From: CAYVVT01 sp964454335
GTDB lineage: Bacteria > Fidelibacterota > UBA8477 > JABMPR01
NCBI GenBank assembly: GCA_964454335.1
Contig: CAYVVT010000001.1
Span: 186,001-250,000 of the forward strand
DNA length: 64,000 nucleotides
Direction of reading: 5' to 3'
The notes beneath the pieces were generated by a model that was given only the letters and a program-made list of their open reading frames with translations, ran no database searches and had not been told where the DNA came from. A program made the position numbers and the translations under genes. Below are positions 35,491 through 44,060 of the stretch, piece by piece; position 1 is the first letter of the stretch; the number at the start of each line of letters is the position of its first letter.

Positions 35491-36813
35491 TCAGATACCC
35501 AATATCTGCTGGACCAGGAGGACCACATCCTGGACGGACAGGAGGGCATCCTCGTTTAGGTCACCTGCACAGAGATATTCAGGTGTCTGCTCGGTATATC
35601 CCAAAAGCACATTGATGAGGATCACCAGGTCCTGTACGGTGAACAGGAAGTCGCCATTCAGATCACCAAGCACGCAGTCGAGAGGTTCAGCGGACATGAC
35701 CAGCTTTGTTATGCAGTGTACCGCACCATTGGCAGGGATGATGGCGTTGGAATCAAACCCCAGGACCGTATAACCCGGCATCAGACTTTCATAGAGTGCT
35801 AGAGCCTCATCATCCGTATCAAAACCATAGATGGGGACCAGGACCAGGTTGTTCACGATGAGTGAATTCGTATAGGTATAGGTCACCCCGGTGTAGGGCG
35901 GCATCAGGATGCGCTCGACAGTGTAGGGATTACCTGTGGGACTGATCATGTTCCCAAGCATGGCAGCATTCTCATTGAGAATGTTGTAGTTGTCACCCGC
36001 ACCATCAGCTGGGGTTTCATAGTATCCCACGATCCAAGTTGAATCATTCAGCAGCTTGCAGAACATGTCCTCGTGACCGGTACCGTCAAACTGCATGGGC
36101 GTCAGCAGGATCAGTGTGTCAAGACCGCAGTATTCCCGAAAGATCTGCTGCATTTCGGCATCAGACATACCGGGATTCTCGTCCTGGACGAGAGTCGAAG
36201 AGAAGCCGCGGCCATGTCCGTCAACCAGGAAATTACCCCCGGTATGGACGATATCCGGGCCGTAGTAGGGAATGTCCCACAGATCAGCCAGATTCTGAGG
36301 AAAAACGTCGTCCAGAGGTCTGGGTCGATTGTAGATCCAGTCCACGATGCCCCGGCGGCCATATTCGTCCAAACCCCACCAGGGACCGTAATCACGGATC
36401 CAGATCGAGTTGAGATCGTTGATGATGAACTGCACCCGTGACATATCGGCGCCCGCATTCGTAAGGATGTTCGTTACTGATGCCTGCACACCGGTGGTTG
36501 CCACGATGACCCAGGCTGTATCCGTTAGTGAAACGGTGGTGATCAGTTGTGTCACCAGTGTGGTGTAGGCGCCCACCCAGGCAAACAGGACGCCATCGGC
36601 CTTGCCGTATTCCGGGACCAGCCTAAAACCATCACCAGCGGGCGGCGGAGGCGTGATCTCCCGGAACAACCCGATCTCGTCCAGACGCGTCAACTCTTCA
36701 GGCGTCAGACTGGAAGGCAGAGCGGGACCATACTCCTCACCTGGATCATTGGCTGTGGCAATTCCAGACAGGAAGGCCAAAACGAGTGTGAATACGATCC
36801 AGTTCCTCCGCAT
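35491..36813 (-). CDS. Secreted peptidylarginine/agmatine deiminase with dockerin repeats
   Basis: A 440-aa secreted protein (signal peptide ends near IATA). Residues 50-375 match the PAD_porph/agmatine deiminase family: SIWIRDYGPWW (Asp141), HTGGNFLVDGHG, GTGHEDMFCK (His247, Asp249) and catalytic Cys367 in GAVHCITK. It would hydrolyse guanidino groups to citrulline-type products. C-terminal residues 380-438 are two dockerin type I repeats (GDLNGDFLFTVQDLVILI; GDLNEDALLSVQDVVLLV), each a Ca2+-binding loop and helix. The longer frame up to 36846 starts with GTG and shows no better ribosome site; ATG 36828 is an alternative. Confidence 0.85.
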   Translation of the reverse strand: MRRNWIVFTLVLAFLSGIATANDPGEEYGPALPSSLTPEELTRLDEIGLFREITPPPPAGDGFRLVPEYGKADGVLFAWVGAYTTLVTQLITTVSLTDTAWVIVATTGVQASVTNILTNAGADMSRVQFIINDLNSIWIRDYGPWWGLDEYGRRGIVDWIYNRPRPLDDVFPQNLADLWDIPYYGPDIVHTGGNFLVDGHGRGFSSTLVQDENPGMSDAEMQQIFREYCGLDTLILLTPMQFDGTGHEDMFCKLLNDSTWIVGYYETPADGAGDNYNILNENAAMLGNMISPTGNPYTVERILMPPYTGVTYTYTNSLIVNNLVLVPIYGFDTDDEALALYESLMPGYTVLGFDSNAIIPANGAVHCITKLVMSAEPLDCVLGDLNGDFLFTVQDLVILINVLLGYTEQTPEYLCAGDLNEDALLSVQDVVLLVQQILGI

Positions 36814-36956
36814 GGACAAAACATACATCAATCCGGAAAATTTCACGTGTCAAAAGTCATAACATTGCGCTCAAGATGACTGAGTCCGACGAAGGATGAG
36901 GCGATCAGGAATTCCCCGCTTTCCTGAGAATTGACCGGGATTAAATTGCAATTCCT

Positions 36957-39035
36957 ATGGATCTGCAAACAAGGGTTACATATCTGAAGGGGGTCGGTCC
37001 TCGCCGGGCGGAGGCCCTGGAAAGCATCGGCATTCACACGGTGGGTGATCTCATCCAGCATTTCCCGCGCCGCTATGTGGATCGCAGCACCGTACGCGCC
37101 ATCAATGATCTCGCGGTGGATGAACAGGTCACGGTGGTGGGGCGGGTAACCGGTACCCGCATGATCAAAGGTCGCCGCCGCCGCTTCTTTGAGATGGTCA
37201 TCACGGATGATAAGGGTTTTCTGAAATGCCGCTGGTTCAATGGCGCCCAGTGGATCCAGAAACGTTTCAAAAAGGATGACATCGTGGCCGTGAGTGGCAA
37301 GGTGGACTTCTACAACGGCTTTCAGCTGGTGCACCCGGATTTTGACATCCTCTCGAACGAAGGAAAGAATCCCATCAACACCGGTATCATCATGCCCCTG
37401 TACCCCTCGGGGCAGGCCCTTCAGGCTGTGGGGCTTGACAGCCGGGGTTTCCGACGGATCCTGCGGCCGTTCGTGGATCAACTCGAAGCCCTGGTAACCG
37501 AGCATCTGCCGGAGGACATTGTCAAACAGCATGAGCTTGCTGGCATCCTCACCGCCCTGCGGCAGATCCATTTCCCGGAATCAATGCCCGAACTCCAGGC
37601 TGCTCTGTACAGGCTGAAATTTGATGAACTGTTCTTTCTCCAACTGGTGCTGGCCCTGCGAAGGAAATCCATCGTACAGCGCAACAAGACCAACCGCTAT
37701 GAGAGCACCGGTGATTATCTGAGATCCCAATATGAGAAACTACCCTACGAATTGACTGGGGCCCAGAAGCGGGTCATGAAGGAGATCTGGGCCGATCTGA
37801 ACACCCCGCATCCCATGAACCGTCTGCTCCAGGGAGATGTCGGTTCCGGCAAGACGGTGATCAGCTTATTGTCCGCCGCCATTGCAGCCGGCAACGGCTA
37901 TCAGACGGCACTGATGGCTCCCACCGAGATCCTGGCGGAGCAGCATTTTCAGAACGCAGTGAAATTCTTCGAAGGAACCCCCATTCGGGTCGTCTTGCTT
38001 ACGGGTTCTCAAACGAGCGCACAGCGACGGGACCAGGTGAAAGCGCTGAAGGAAGGCTACTATCACCTTGCCGTGGGAACCCATGCCCTGATCCAGGAGA
38101 AGATCAGTTTCAGGAACCTGCAACTGGCGATCATCGACGAGCAGCATCGTTTTGGCGTTGTCCAGCGTGGGGAACTCATGGAGAAAGCCCAGGATGCCGA
38201 TGTCCTGGTCATGACCGCCACACCAATCCCCAGAACGTTGGCTATGACCCTGTATGGTGATCTGGCTGTGTCCATTCTGGATGAATTGCCTGCAGGACGC
38301 CAACAGATCATCACACGCAAGGTAGATGCTGTTGCCCTGTCCAAGGTCCACTCATTCATCAAGGATGAACTCGGCGCCGGCAGACAGGTGTTCGTGGTCT
38401 ATCCCCTCATTGAAGAGTCGGAGAAGATCGATCTCGAGGCAGCCACAGCGGGGTTTGAGAAACTTCAACTTGAGTTCAAAGATTGGCAAGTCGCGTTACT
38501 GCACGGCCGTATGAAACAGGACGAGAAAGATCGGATCATGTCCGCCTTCGCGGCAAATGAGGTCCAGGTCCTGGTAAGTACTACCGTGATCGAAGTGGGG
38601 ATCGACATCCCCAATGCAACGGTCATGCTCATTGAGAATGCGGAACGCTTCGGCCTGGCCCAGCTGCATCAACTCCGGGGACGTATCGGTCGTGGTGAAC
38701 ACCGCGGTGTCTGCGTCCTGGTACAACGCAAACCTTCACCCGATTCGAACCAGCGTCTGGACACGCTGGTGGAAACGAATGACGGTTTCAAGATCGCGGA
38801 GGAGGATCTCAGGCTGCGGGGTTCAGGCGATCTCTTCGGGACACGTCAGCATGGACTCCCCGCATTGAGGATCGCAGATATCATTAGCGATGGGGATATT
38901 CTGAGAGCGGCGCGGGCATCTGCTTTCGAACTGGTTGAACTTGATCCGCAGATGCGCCGTAAAAGGCATCAAGAACTTCGCAGGATCCTGAAGCAGCAGT
39001 ACTCGGAACTGATGAGCCTGGCGACGGTTGGATAG
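36957..39035 (+). CDS. recG: ATP-dependent DNA helicase RecG
   Basis: A 692-aa SF2 helicase that regresses stalled replication forks and processes recombination intermediates. N-terminal wedge/OB region (about 1-240: VTYLKGVGPRRAEALESIGI, GRVTGTRMIKGRRRRFFEMV). Walker A GDVGSGKT (about 295), motif II IIDEQHRFGVVQR (DEQH), motif III TATPIPRTLAM, motif IV-VI regions VYPLIEESEKID, TTVIEVGIDIPNA, QLRGRIGRG. Length and motif set are normal; a complete recG. Confidence 0.97.
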   Translation: MDLQTRVTYLKGVGPRRAEALESIGIHTVGDLIQHFPRRYVDRSTVRAINDLAVDEQVTVVGRVTGTRMIKGRRRRFFEMVITDDKGFLKCRWFNGAQWIQKRFKKDDIVAVSGKVDFYNGFQLVHPDFDILSNEGKNPINTGIIMPLYPSGQALQAVGLDSRGFRRILRPFVDQLEALVTEHLPEDIVKQHELAGILTALRQIHFPESMPELQAALYRLKFDELFFLQLVLALRRKSIVQRNKTNRYESTGDYLRSQYEKLPYELTGAQKRVMKEIWADLNTPHPMNRLLQGDVGSGKTVISLLSAAIAAGNGYQTALMAPTEILAEQHFQNAVKFFEGTPIRVVLLTGSQTSAQRRDQVKALKEGYYHLAVGTHALIQEKISFRNLQLAIIDEQHRFGVVQRGELMEKAQDADVLVMTATPIPRTLAMTLYGDLAVSILDELPAGRQQIITRKVDAVALSKVHSFIKDELGAGRQVFVVYPLIEESEKIDLEAATAGFEKLQLEFKDWQVALLHGRMKQDEKDRIMSAFAANEVQVLVSTTVIEVGIDIPNATVMLIENAERFGLAQLHQLRGRIGRGEHRGVCVLVQRKPSPDSNQRLDTLVETNDGFKIAEEDLRLRGSGDLFGTRQHGLPALRIADIISDGDILRAARASAFELVELDPQMRRKRHQELRRILKQQYSELMSLATVG

Positions 39036-39078
39036 ACCAATGACAGGACCGGTGAAGGTCTTCGGACCGTAATTCGTG

Positions 39079-39855
39079 ATGTCTCTTCAAGAGAAATTAG
39101 ACTCGTTGATGCTTGATCTCATCCGTGGAACGGACCTGGATGATTTTCTGGAAAGATCTGATCGGGTCACGCTGCCCCTCTGGCCGGAATTCATGCTGCA
39201 CGACACTTACTCCAATCGCTACTGGAACCTGCTGTTCGAGCTCACACCGGAATTCCAGTTCGCGCTATGCAAACGTGATACTGAAGAGTGGATAGCCGTG
39301 GGGAACTCGGTTCCCGTATCATTTACAGGAGATCTGACCACGCTACCCGATAAGGGTTGGGATTGGGCTCTGCAAACGGGCATTGAAGGTGCCCGTAGCG
39401 GAGTGAAACCGAACCTGCTGTGTGCGCTGGCCATCCAGGTGGACACACCTTACCAGGGGGATGGTCTCAGCCCCCTCTTGATCGAGGTGATGAAGGAACT
39501 GGGGGTTCAGGCAGGCCTCGAGCGACTCATCGCTCCTGTAAGACCCAACTGTAAACCAGACTATCCCTTACTACCCATGGATGATTATATCGAATGGAAG
39601 CAGGGTGAATGGCCCTTCGATCCTTGGTTGCGGGTGCACGCGCGACTCGGAGCAAGCATATTGAAGGCCTGTCCCCAGGCCATGCACATCGAGGGGACGC
39701 TGAAAGACTGGGAAAGCTGGACCGGTCTGAGTTTCAGAAACTCTGGGGAATACATCATACCGGGAGCCTTACACCCGGTGAGGATAGATGTGGAAAATGA
39801 TCGTGGCACGTATATTGAATCCAATGTCTGGATGGTGCACGAATTTGAACAATGA
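39079..39855 (+). CDS. GNAT-like uncharacterised protein
   Basis: A 258-aa cytoplasmic protein. Its ends, LPLWPEFMLHDTYSNRYWNLLFELTPEFQF and GALHPVRIDVENDRGTYIESNVWMVHEFE, resemble GNAT-superfamily-like proteins seen in other bacteria, with VDTPYQGDGLSPLLIEVMKELG in the position of the acyl-CoA-binding helix. The characteristic RxxGxG/A signature is reduced to YQGDGLS. Acyltransferase activity is therefore uncertain. No operon partner is clear; rubrerythrin follows after about 20 bp. Confidence 0.55.
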   Translation: MSLQEKLDSLMLDLIRGTDLDDFLERSDRVTLPLWPEFMLHDTYSNRYWNLLFELTPEFQFALCKRDTEEWIAVGNSVPVSFTGDLTTLPDKGWDWALQTGIEGARSGVKPNLLCALAIQVDTPYQGDGLSPLLIEVMKELGVQAGLERLIAPVRPNCKPDYPLLPMDDYIEWKQGEWPFDPWLRVHARLGASILKACPQAMHIEGTLKDWESWTGLSFRNSGEYIIPGALHPVRIDVENDRGTYIESNVWMVHEFEQ

Positions 39856-39876
39856 CCTTCTTGAAAGGGGGAATTT

Positions 39877-40383
39877 ATGAGGAAAATGACTGAGGAGGCT
39901 CTGAGCAACGCTTTTGCCGGGGAATCCATGGCCCACATGAAGTATCTGGCTTTCGCGGCGGTGGCCGAGAAGGAAGGCTTTCCCAATATTGCCCGGCTCT
40001 TTACTGCCATAGCAGATGCTGAGCGGGTGCATGCCACCAATCATGCCCGGAACCTGGGCTACATCAAGAAAACCCTTGAGAATTTACAGGCTGCGGCAGC
40101 CGGTGAGAATTTCGAGATCGAGGAGATGTATCCGGCTTATGATGCCATCGCCAAACTCCAGGGCGAGAAAGGTGCCGAGCTCTCCATCCACTATGCCATC
40201 GAAGCAGAGAAGATCCATGAAGAGCTCTATGAGATGGCTGCCAGATACGCCTCCGATGGGCAGGATATCGAAGAGGAGAATGTCTGGGTCTGTCCGGTGT
40301 GTGGTCATACCCACCGCGGTGAAGAAGCACCTGATCGCTGCCCGGTCTGCAATGTGAAGAAGGAGCGCTACGAAAAATTCTAG
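39877..40383 (+). CDS. Rubrerythrin
   Basis: A 168-aa non-haem iron protein that reduces hydrogen peroxide in anaerobes and microaerophiles. Residues 1-130: four-helix ferritin-like bundle with diiron ligands in LSNAFAGESMAHMKYLAFAAVAEKEG, ADAERVHATNHAR, and SIHYAIEAEKIHEELYEMAA (ExxH motifs). C-terminal rubredoxin-like domain with CPVCGHTHRGEEAPDRCPVC, lacking the usual fuller linker but with both CxxC pairs. The position upstream of the thioredoxin-fold selenoprotein candidate suggests oxidative-stress context. Confidence 0.93.
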   Translation: MRKMTEEALSNAFAGESMAHMKYLAFAAVAEKEGFPNIARLFTAIADAERVHATNHARNLGYIKKTLENLQAAAAGENFEIEEMYPAYDAIAKLQGEKGAELSIHYAIEAEKIHEELYEMAARYASDGQDIEEENVWVCPVCGHTHRGEEAPDRCPVCNVKKERYEKF

Positions 40384-40503
40384 ATTAAGCTGCACCTTGT
40401 GCCAACCTTTTCGTTTTGGATATTGCTGTTGGCAATAGATTTGCAGATCAGATATGAACAGTCATACCCAGGGTAGCGTATGATTGACATGAAAGGATGT
40501 ATT

Positions 40504-41562
40504 ATGAAAAAACGCCACCTCCTGGCCATCAGCATCAGTATCCTCATGATCCTGGGTTGTGCGGAACGCACCCCTGAATATCCCTGGATCTATGATCTGG
40601 ATGCAGAAGTGGATGCCCAGGGTAAGATGGTTGGATACGAATTCTGGGCCAAGTGGTGAGGTTCCTGTGTTCGGCTGGATGCCGAAACTTTCCCGGACCC
40701 CACACTCATCGCCTACGCTGAAGAGAACTTCATCTCCTACAAACTGAACACCGATTCAACCAACAGCCAGGAATTGGATGAACGTTATAATATCCGCTAC
40801 ATTCCGGCATTTGTGTTCGTAGATGAAGAGGGGAACGAGGTGGATCGTATCGTGGGATATCTGCCACCGGATGAATACCTGGCTGAAATGACCCGCATCC
40901 GCAATGGTATCGACACCTATCCCCATCTGCTCAGCCAGTGGGATGAACGCCCGGAAGATCCGGAGGTCCTTTTCAAGCTCGCCACAAAGGTTGAAGAGAT
41001 GAGCGGCTTGTCCGGGGCTATGGGCTACTGGGAAATACTCTTCGGACTGGAAAACGCAACATCACACCAACACGGTTTGGCCAATTTCAAGCTGGCTGTC
41101 TATCATGCCAATGAAGCAGGCGATCCCGAAGCCCTGGTTACCCTTTTGGACAATGAGAAGGATATCGACATCCTCAAAGAGGCGCACTATGCCCTGAGGA
41201 GGTTTTACCAGAAAGCTGCTGACACAACGGCTGAAGCCGAATCATACCGGCGTTACATCGATTTCATGTTCGGTGCCGGCAAGGAGACGGCGAGTCTGTT
41301 GAACGGCTACGCCTGGCGCATGACGGAGTTGAACCTACAGTTACCGAATGCCCTGGAACGGATTGATCAGGCCATCCAGCTGCTGGACGAGGAAACCACC
41401 GATCTTGATCGTGCCCAGATCCTTGATACCAAGGCCGAGGTCCTCTGGAAACTCGGCGAAGTGGAGCAGGCCATCGAGGTGATGGAGGAATGTATCAGAC
41501 TGGTTCCGGACGAGAGCTATTTCCAGGAGCAGAAGACCAAATTCGAAGGCACTAGTTCCTGA
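40504..41562 (+). CDS. Candidate selenoprotein: thioredoxin-fold lipoprotein with in-frame UGA (Sec52)
   Basis: One reading frame of 352 aa with a single internal TGA at 40657-40659. Residues 1-19 form a lipoprotein signal (ILGC, Cys19). FWAKW-TGA-GSC sits exactly where thioredoxins have W-C-x-x-C, so reading UGA as selenocysteine gives redox motif U52-G-S-C55. The thioredoxin fold continues past the TGA: YAEENFISYKLNTD, NIRYIPAFVFVDEEG with cis-Pro. Residues about 150-352 are helical repeats (TPR-like). There are no other stops. A hairpin follows directly (separate entry). Alternatives: nonsense mutation or sequencing error. If translation stops at UGA only a 51-aa fragment results. Confidence 0.78.
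40657..40686 (+). promoter_or_regulatory. UGA codon with downstream SECIS-like hairpin
   Basis: After the TGA (40657-40659), TTCGGC (40670-40675) and GCCGAA (40681-40686) pair perfectly around a 5-nt loop TGGAT. The loop starts 16 nt after the UGA and has G in its second position. Bacterial SECIS elements lie just downstream of UGA, within about 16-37 nt of the apical loop, with a G in the first loop positions. The fit is suggestive; binding by SelB is not shown. Confidence 0.55.
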
Positions 41563-41599
41563 TATAGCAGATTTGGTACTACCAGAGATTTAGAAATGA

Positions 41600-41622
41600 A
41601 ACGCCCCGCTAGCCGGGGCGTT
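41600..41622. terminator. Terminator between convergent genes
   Basis: Stem AACGCCCCG/CGGGGCGTT (9 bp), loop CTAGC, followed by CTTT on the plus strand. It separates the thioredoxin-fold lipoprotein gene from the convergent radical SAM gene and may act on both. Confidence 0.8.
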
Positions 41623-41629
41623 CTTTCGT

Positions 41630-42520
41630 TCAGATCCCGTAAACCTGTGGGGGTGTCAACTCGTCCGGGAATTGTTCCAGCAATCCCTTTCTCACGGTAT
41701 AACAGAGATGACATTCATCCACGAATTCGGTGGTATGAGGTGAATGGGTCACACGGGCAAGTTCGGCCGGTCCACCTTTCAGGATGGGGTGCAAGATGGG
41801 ATGCTTGATTACACTGTATTCTGTCATGATCTCGGAGAACGGTGTTTCCCACATGTTCCCGATGCTGATACCCTGACAGACATGGACATGGCCGTAGGCA
41901 TCCACGTGCACCCGTTCGGGTTCTATGAGCTCCTCGTAGGGACAATGATTGAACTCGCTCCAGTTCTTCCGGGGCAATCCCTCGGTGAGCTTCTCAGCAG
42001 CACGTCCCTTGAAGAGGACGCCGCCACCGATCACCGGCGCTCCTTTCTCATGTTCTCCGGCTTCCAGGATGCGGGGTTCCTCGATACAGATGGAGATCAT
42101 GGGCATCTCCAGTTTTTCGGCAGCAGCGATGGCGTTCTTAGCCGGGTTCTCACCGTTGGTCGCATGGTAGTCATCATCACTGATACTCAGATCGGAAATG
42201 CCGACATCCTTCAAAGGTTGGAGCCAAAGTTCAGCATCCTCCACCGTGTTAGCATAATAGGCATTGGTCACAACACCGGTCTTGAATCCCATGCCCTTTG
42301 CCAGCCGGAGGCTCTCGAGCAGCAGGGGATAGTACATGGCCGGTTCACCACCTTCAAAATAGATCCACTCCACCGTACCCAGGTGCTGAGCCTCGGTGAG
42401 GACCTGGCGAACCTGATCGATGGTGAAAGTACCCTCAGCCTCGGGACTGGAGTGGATGAAACAATGATCACATTCATATGTACAGGTGTAAGAAAGCAGG
42501 AAATGGACACCGGTCAGCAT
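41630..42520 (-). CDS. Radical SAM protein
   Basis: A 296-aa protein with the [4Fe-4S]-binding motif CTYECDHC (Cys13, Cys17, Cys20). The SAM-domain pattern continues: VEWIYFEGGEPAMYYPLLLESLRLAKGMGFKTGVVTNAYYA. The C-terminal third has more Cys (FNHCPYEEL, VHVCQGISIGN, CHLCYTVRK), possibly a SPASM-like region holding an auxiliary cluster. It could modify a peptide or other small molecule; no precursor peptide gene was found nearby. A membrane protein gene follows upstream on the same strand. Confidence 0.88.
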   Translation of the reverse strand: MLTGVHFLLSYTCTYECDHCFIHSSPEAEGTFTIDQVRQVLTEAQHLGTVEWIYFEGGEPAMYYPLLLESLRLAKGMGFKTGVVTNAYYANTVEDAELWLQPLKDVGISDLSISDDDYHATNGENPAKNAIAAAEKLEMPMISICIEEPRILEAGEHEKGAPVIGGGVLFKGRAAEKLTEGLPRKNWSEFNHCPYEELIEPERVHVDAYGHVHVCQGISIGNMWETPFSEIMTEYSVIKHPILHPILKGGPAELARVTHSPHTTEFVDECHLCYTVRKGLLEQFPDELTPPQVYGI

Positions 42521-42537
42521 AGCTCACCCCACTTTGT

Positions 42538-42957
42538 TTAGTCTTCTACGGTAAAGGACTTTTTTTCATGGCGGATCGTGAATACAAGCAGTAGGACCCA
42601 GTAAATGAACAGGGGTAACAGTTCCAGGGAGAAGATGTTATTGTTCACATCCGGATTGAGCGCTTCAAAATCCGTGTTGAAATTGATCCACAGCAAGATG
42701 GTAATGACCACAGCGCCCATGACGATAATGGTTCGAACAAGCAGGCGGAACTTCTCAGGCTCCTGGGCAGCCAGAAAGAATATGGCGGCCCAACCAAAGG
42801 CGAACATTGAGATGATCTGATCCTGGTAGGAATACGAAGGCACATTGAAATAGATATAGAACATGGGAAGCTTGAGCCCCACGAGATGGAATAGAGCTAC
42901 GGCGGCGAAGTAGACAGTACCGGCAAGCAGGAGCCATTTTATCACACTATGCTTCAT
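42538..42957 (-). CDS. Four-TM membrane protein
   Basis: Not recognised. A 139-aa protein with four hydrophobic helices (about 5-28, 47-63, 70-90, 105-125) and a short charged tail. It sits between the DAHP synthase and radical SAM genes on the same strand with gaps of about 65 and 17 bp, so it may be co-transcribed with the latter. Confidence 0.65.
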   Translation of the reverse strand: MKHSVIKWLLLAGTVYFAAVALFHLVGLKLPMFYIYFNVPSYSYQDQIISMFAFGWAAIFFLAAQEPEKFRLLVRTIIVMGAVVITILLWINFNTDFEALNPDVNNNIFSLELLPLFIYWVLLLVFTIRHEKKSFTVED

Positions 42958-43023
42958 TGTATGATTTAAAGATACGTCAATAGTCCGACAAATGCGGAGT
43001 GAAATTAAAGCCCGGGATTCTTT

Positions 43024-44040
43024 CTAGTTGACCGGGTCGCTGTCCAGACCGCGGATGACTTCTACATCGTTGAGCAACTGCTGCAACTGCATGGGATATA
43101 GGCTCTGGGCTCCATCAGAATAGGCCGTTTCGGGATCCTGGTGCACTTCCACCACCAGGCCATTTGCCCCGGCCGCCACGGCTGCCCGGGCCAGGGGCAG
43201 GACATGACGACGATCACCGCAGGCATGGCTGGGATCTGCAATAATGGGCAGATGGCTGATCTGTCGGATCACGGGGATGACATTGATGTCGAATGTGTTC
43301 CGGGCATAGTCTGAGAATGTGCGGATACCCCGTTCACAGAGGATCACATCGAAGTTACCATTGCTAACGATGTACTCAGCTGCGAACAGGAATTCTTCAA
43401 GCGTTGCAGAGAGTCCCCGTTTCAGCAGTACCGGTTTACCCAGTTCCCCCACCTTTTTCAACAGGGGATAGTTGTACATGTTACGCGTGCCGATCTGCAG
43501 AATGTCCACATGTTCCGCCGCCAGTTCGGCCGCATCCGGTTCCAGCACTTCGCTGACGGTACGCAGGCCATAGTTTTCGCGTACCTTGCGCAACAGCTGC
43601 AACCCGTCCTTCCCCAGTCCCTGGAACGAATATGGCGATGTTCTGGGCTTATACGCACCTCCGCGGAAAAACTGGATCCCCATCTTTGCCAGTATCTCAG
43701 CGATCTCCATGACCCGGTCCTCAGTCTCTACCGAGCAGGGACCGGCAATGATGGTAGAGTGCTTTCCGCCGATCAGTGCCCCGTCGACGTTGATAATGGT
43801 ATCATCCGCCTTGACCTCACGGCTGATGAGTTTGTAAGGTTTGGTCACGGAAACGCATTTCACTACCCCTGGCAAACCCGAGAACTCGTCTGGACTCAGG
43901 GCACCTTTGTTGCCGGTGATCCCGATGGCTGCGCGATTCTTCCCCGGGATGACATGTGATTCAAGTCCCAGGTCGTGGATATGATCGGTCACGGCTTTTA
44001 TTTGCTGTGCGCTTGAGTTTGCACGCATGATGATCAGCAT
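43024..44040 (-). CDS. aroF: DAHP synthase with N-terminal ACT-like domain
   Basis: A 338-aa type I-beta 3-deoxy-7-phosphoheptulonate synthase that condenses PEP and erythrose-4-phosphate, first step of the shikimate pathway. N-terminal residues 1-65 are ferredoxin-like (FL/ACT) regulatory domain (MLIIMRANSSAQQIKAV). Barrel motifs: GPCSVETEDRVMEIAEIL, FRGGAYKPRTSPYSFQGLG, LQIGTRNMYNYPLL, DPSHACGDRRHVLPLARAA and GLVVEVHQDPETAYSDGAQSLYP. The FL domain in relatives mediates feedback by an aromatic amino acid. It is the last gene of the trp operon, 20 bp after trpA, with AAGGAT upstream. Confidence 0.95.
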   Translation of the reverse strand: MLIIMRANSSAQQIKAVTDHIHDLGLESHVIPGKNRAAIGITGNKGALSPDEFSGLPGVVKCVSVTKPYKLISREVKADDTIINVDGALIGGKHSTIIAGPCSVETEDRVMEIAEILAKMGIQFFRGGAYKPRTSPYSFQGLGKDGLQLLRKVRENYGLRTVSEVLEPDAAELAAEHVDILQIGTRNMYNYPLLKKVGELGKPVLLKRGLSATLEEFLFAAEYIVSNGNFDVILCERGIRTFSDYARNTFDINVIPVIRQISHLPIIADPSHACGDRRHVLPLARAAVAAGANGLVVEVHQDPETAYSDGAQSLYPMQLQQLLNDVEVIRGLDSDPVN

Positions 44041-44060
44041 GGTCTATCCTTATCTAATCA

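Noticed and set aside
40657..40659. Genome-wide UGA recoding (for instance as Gly in SR1/Gracilibacteria or Trp)
   Set aside because: Many genes in the window end in TGA at natural ends, and no other long frame needs TGA read-through.
41744..42541. Plus-strand open frame opposite the radical SAM gene
   Set aside because: No domain or signal; the minus frame has CxxxCxxC and full radical SAM motifs.
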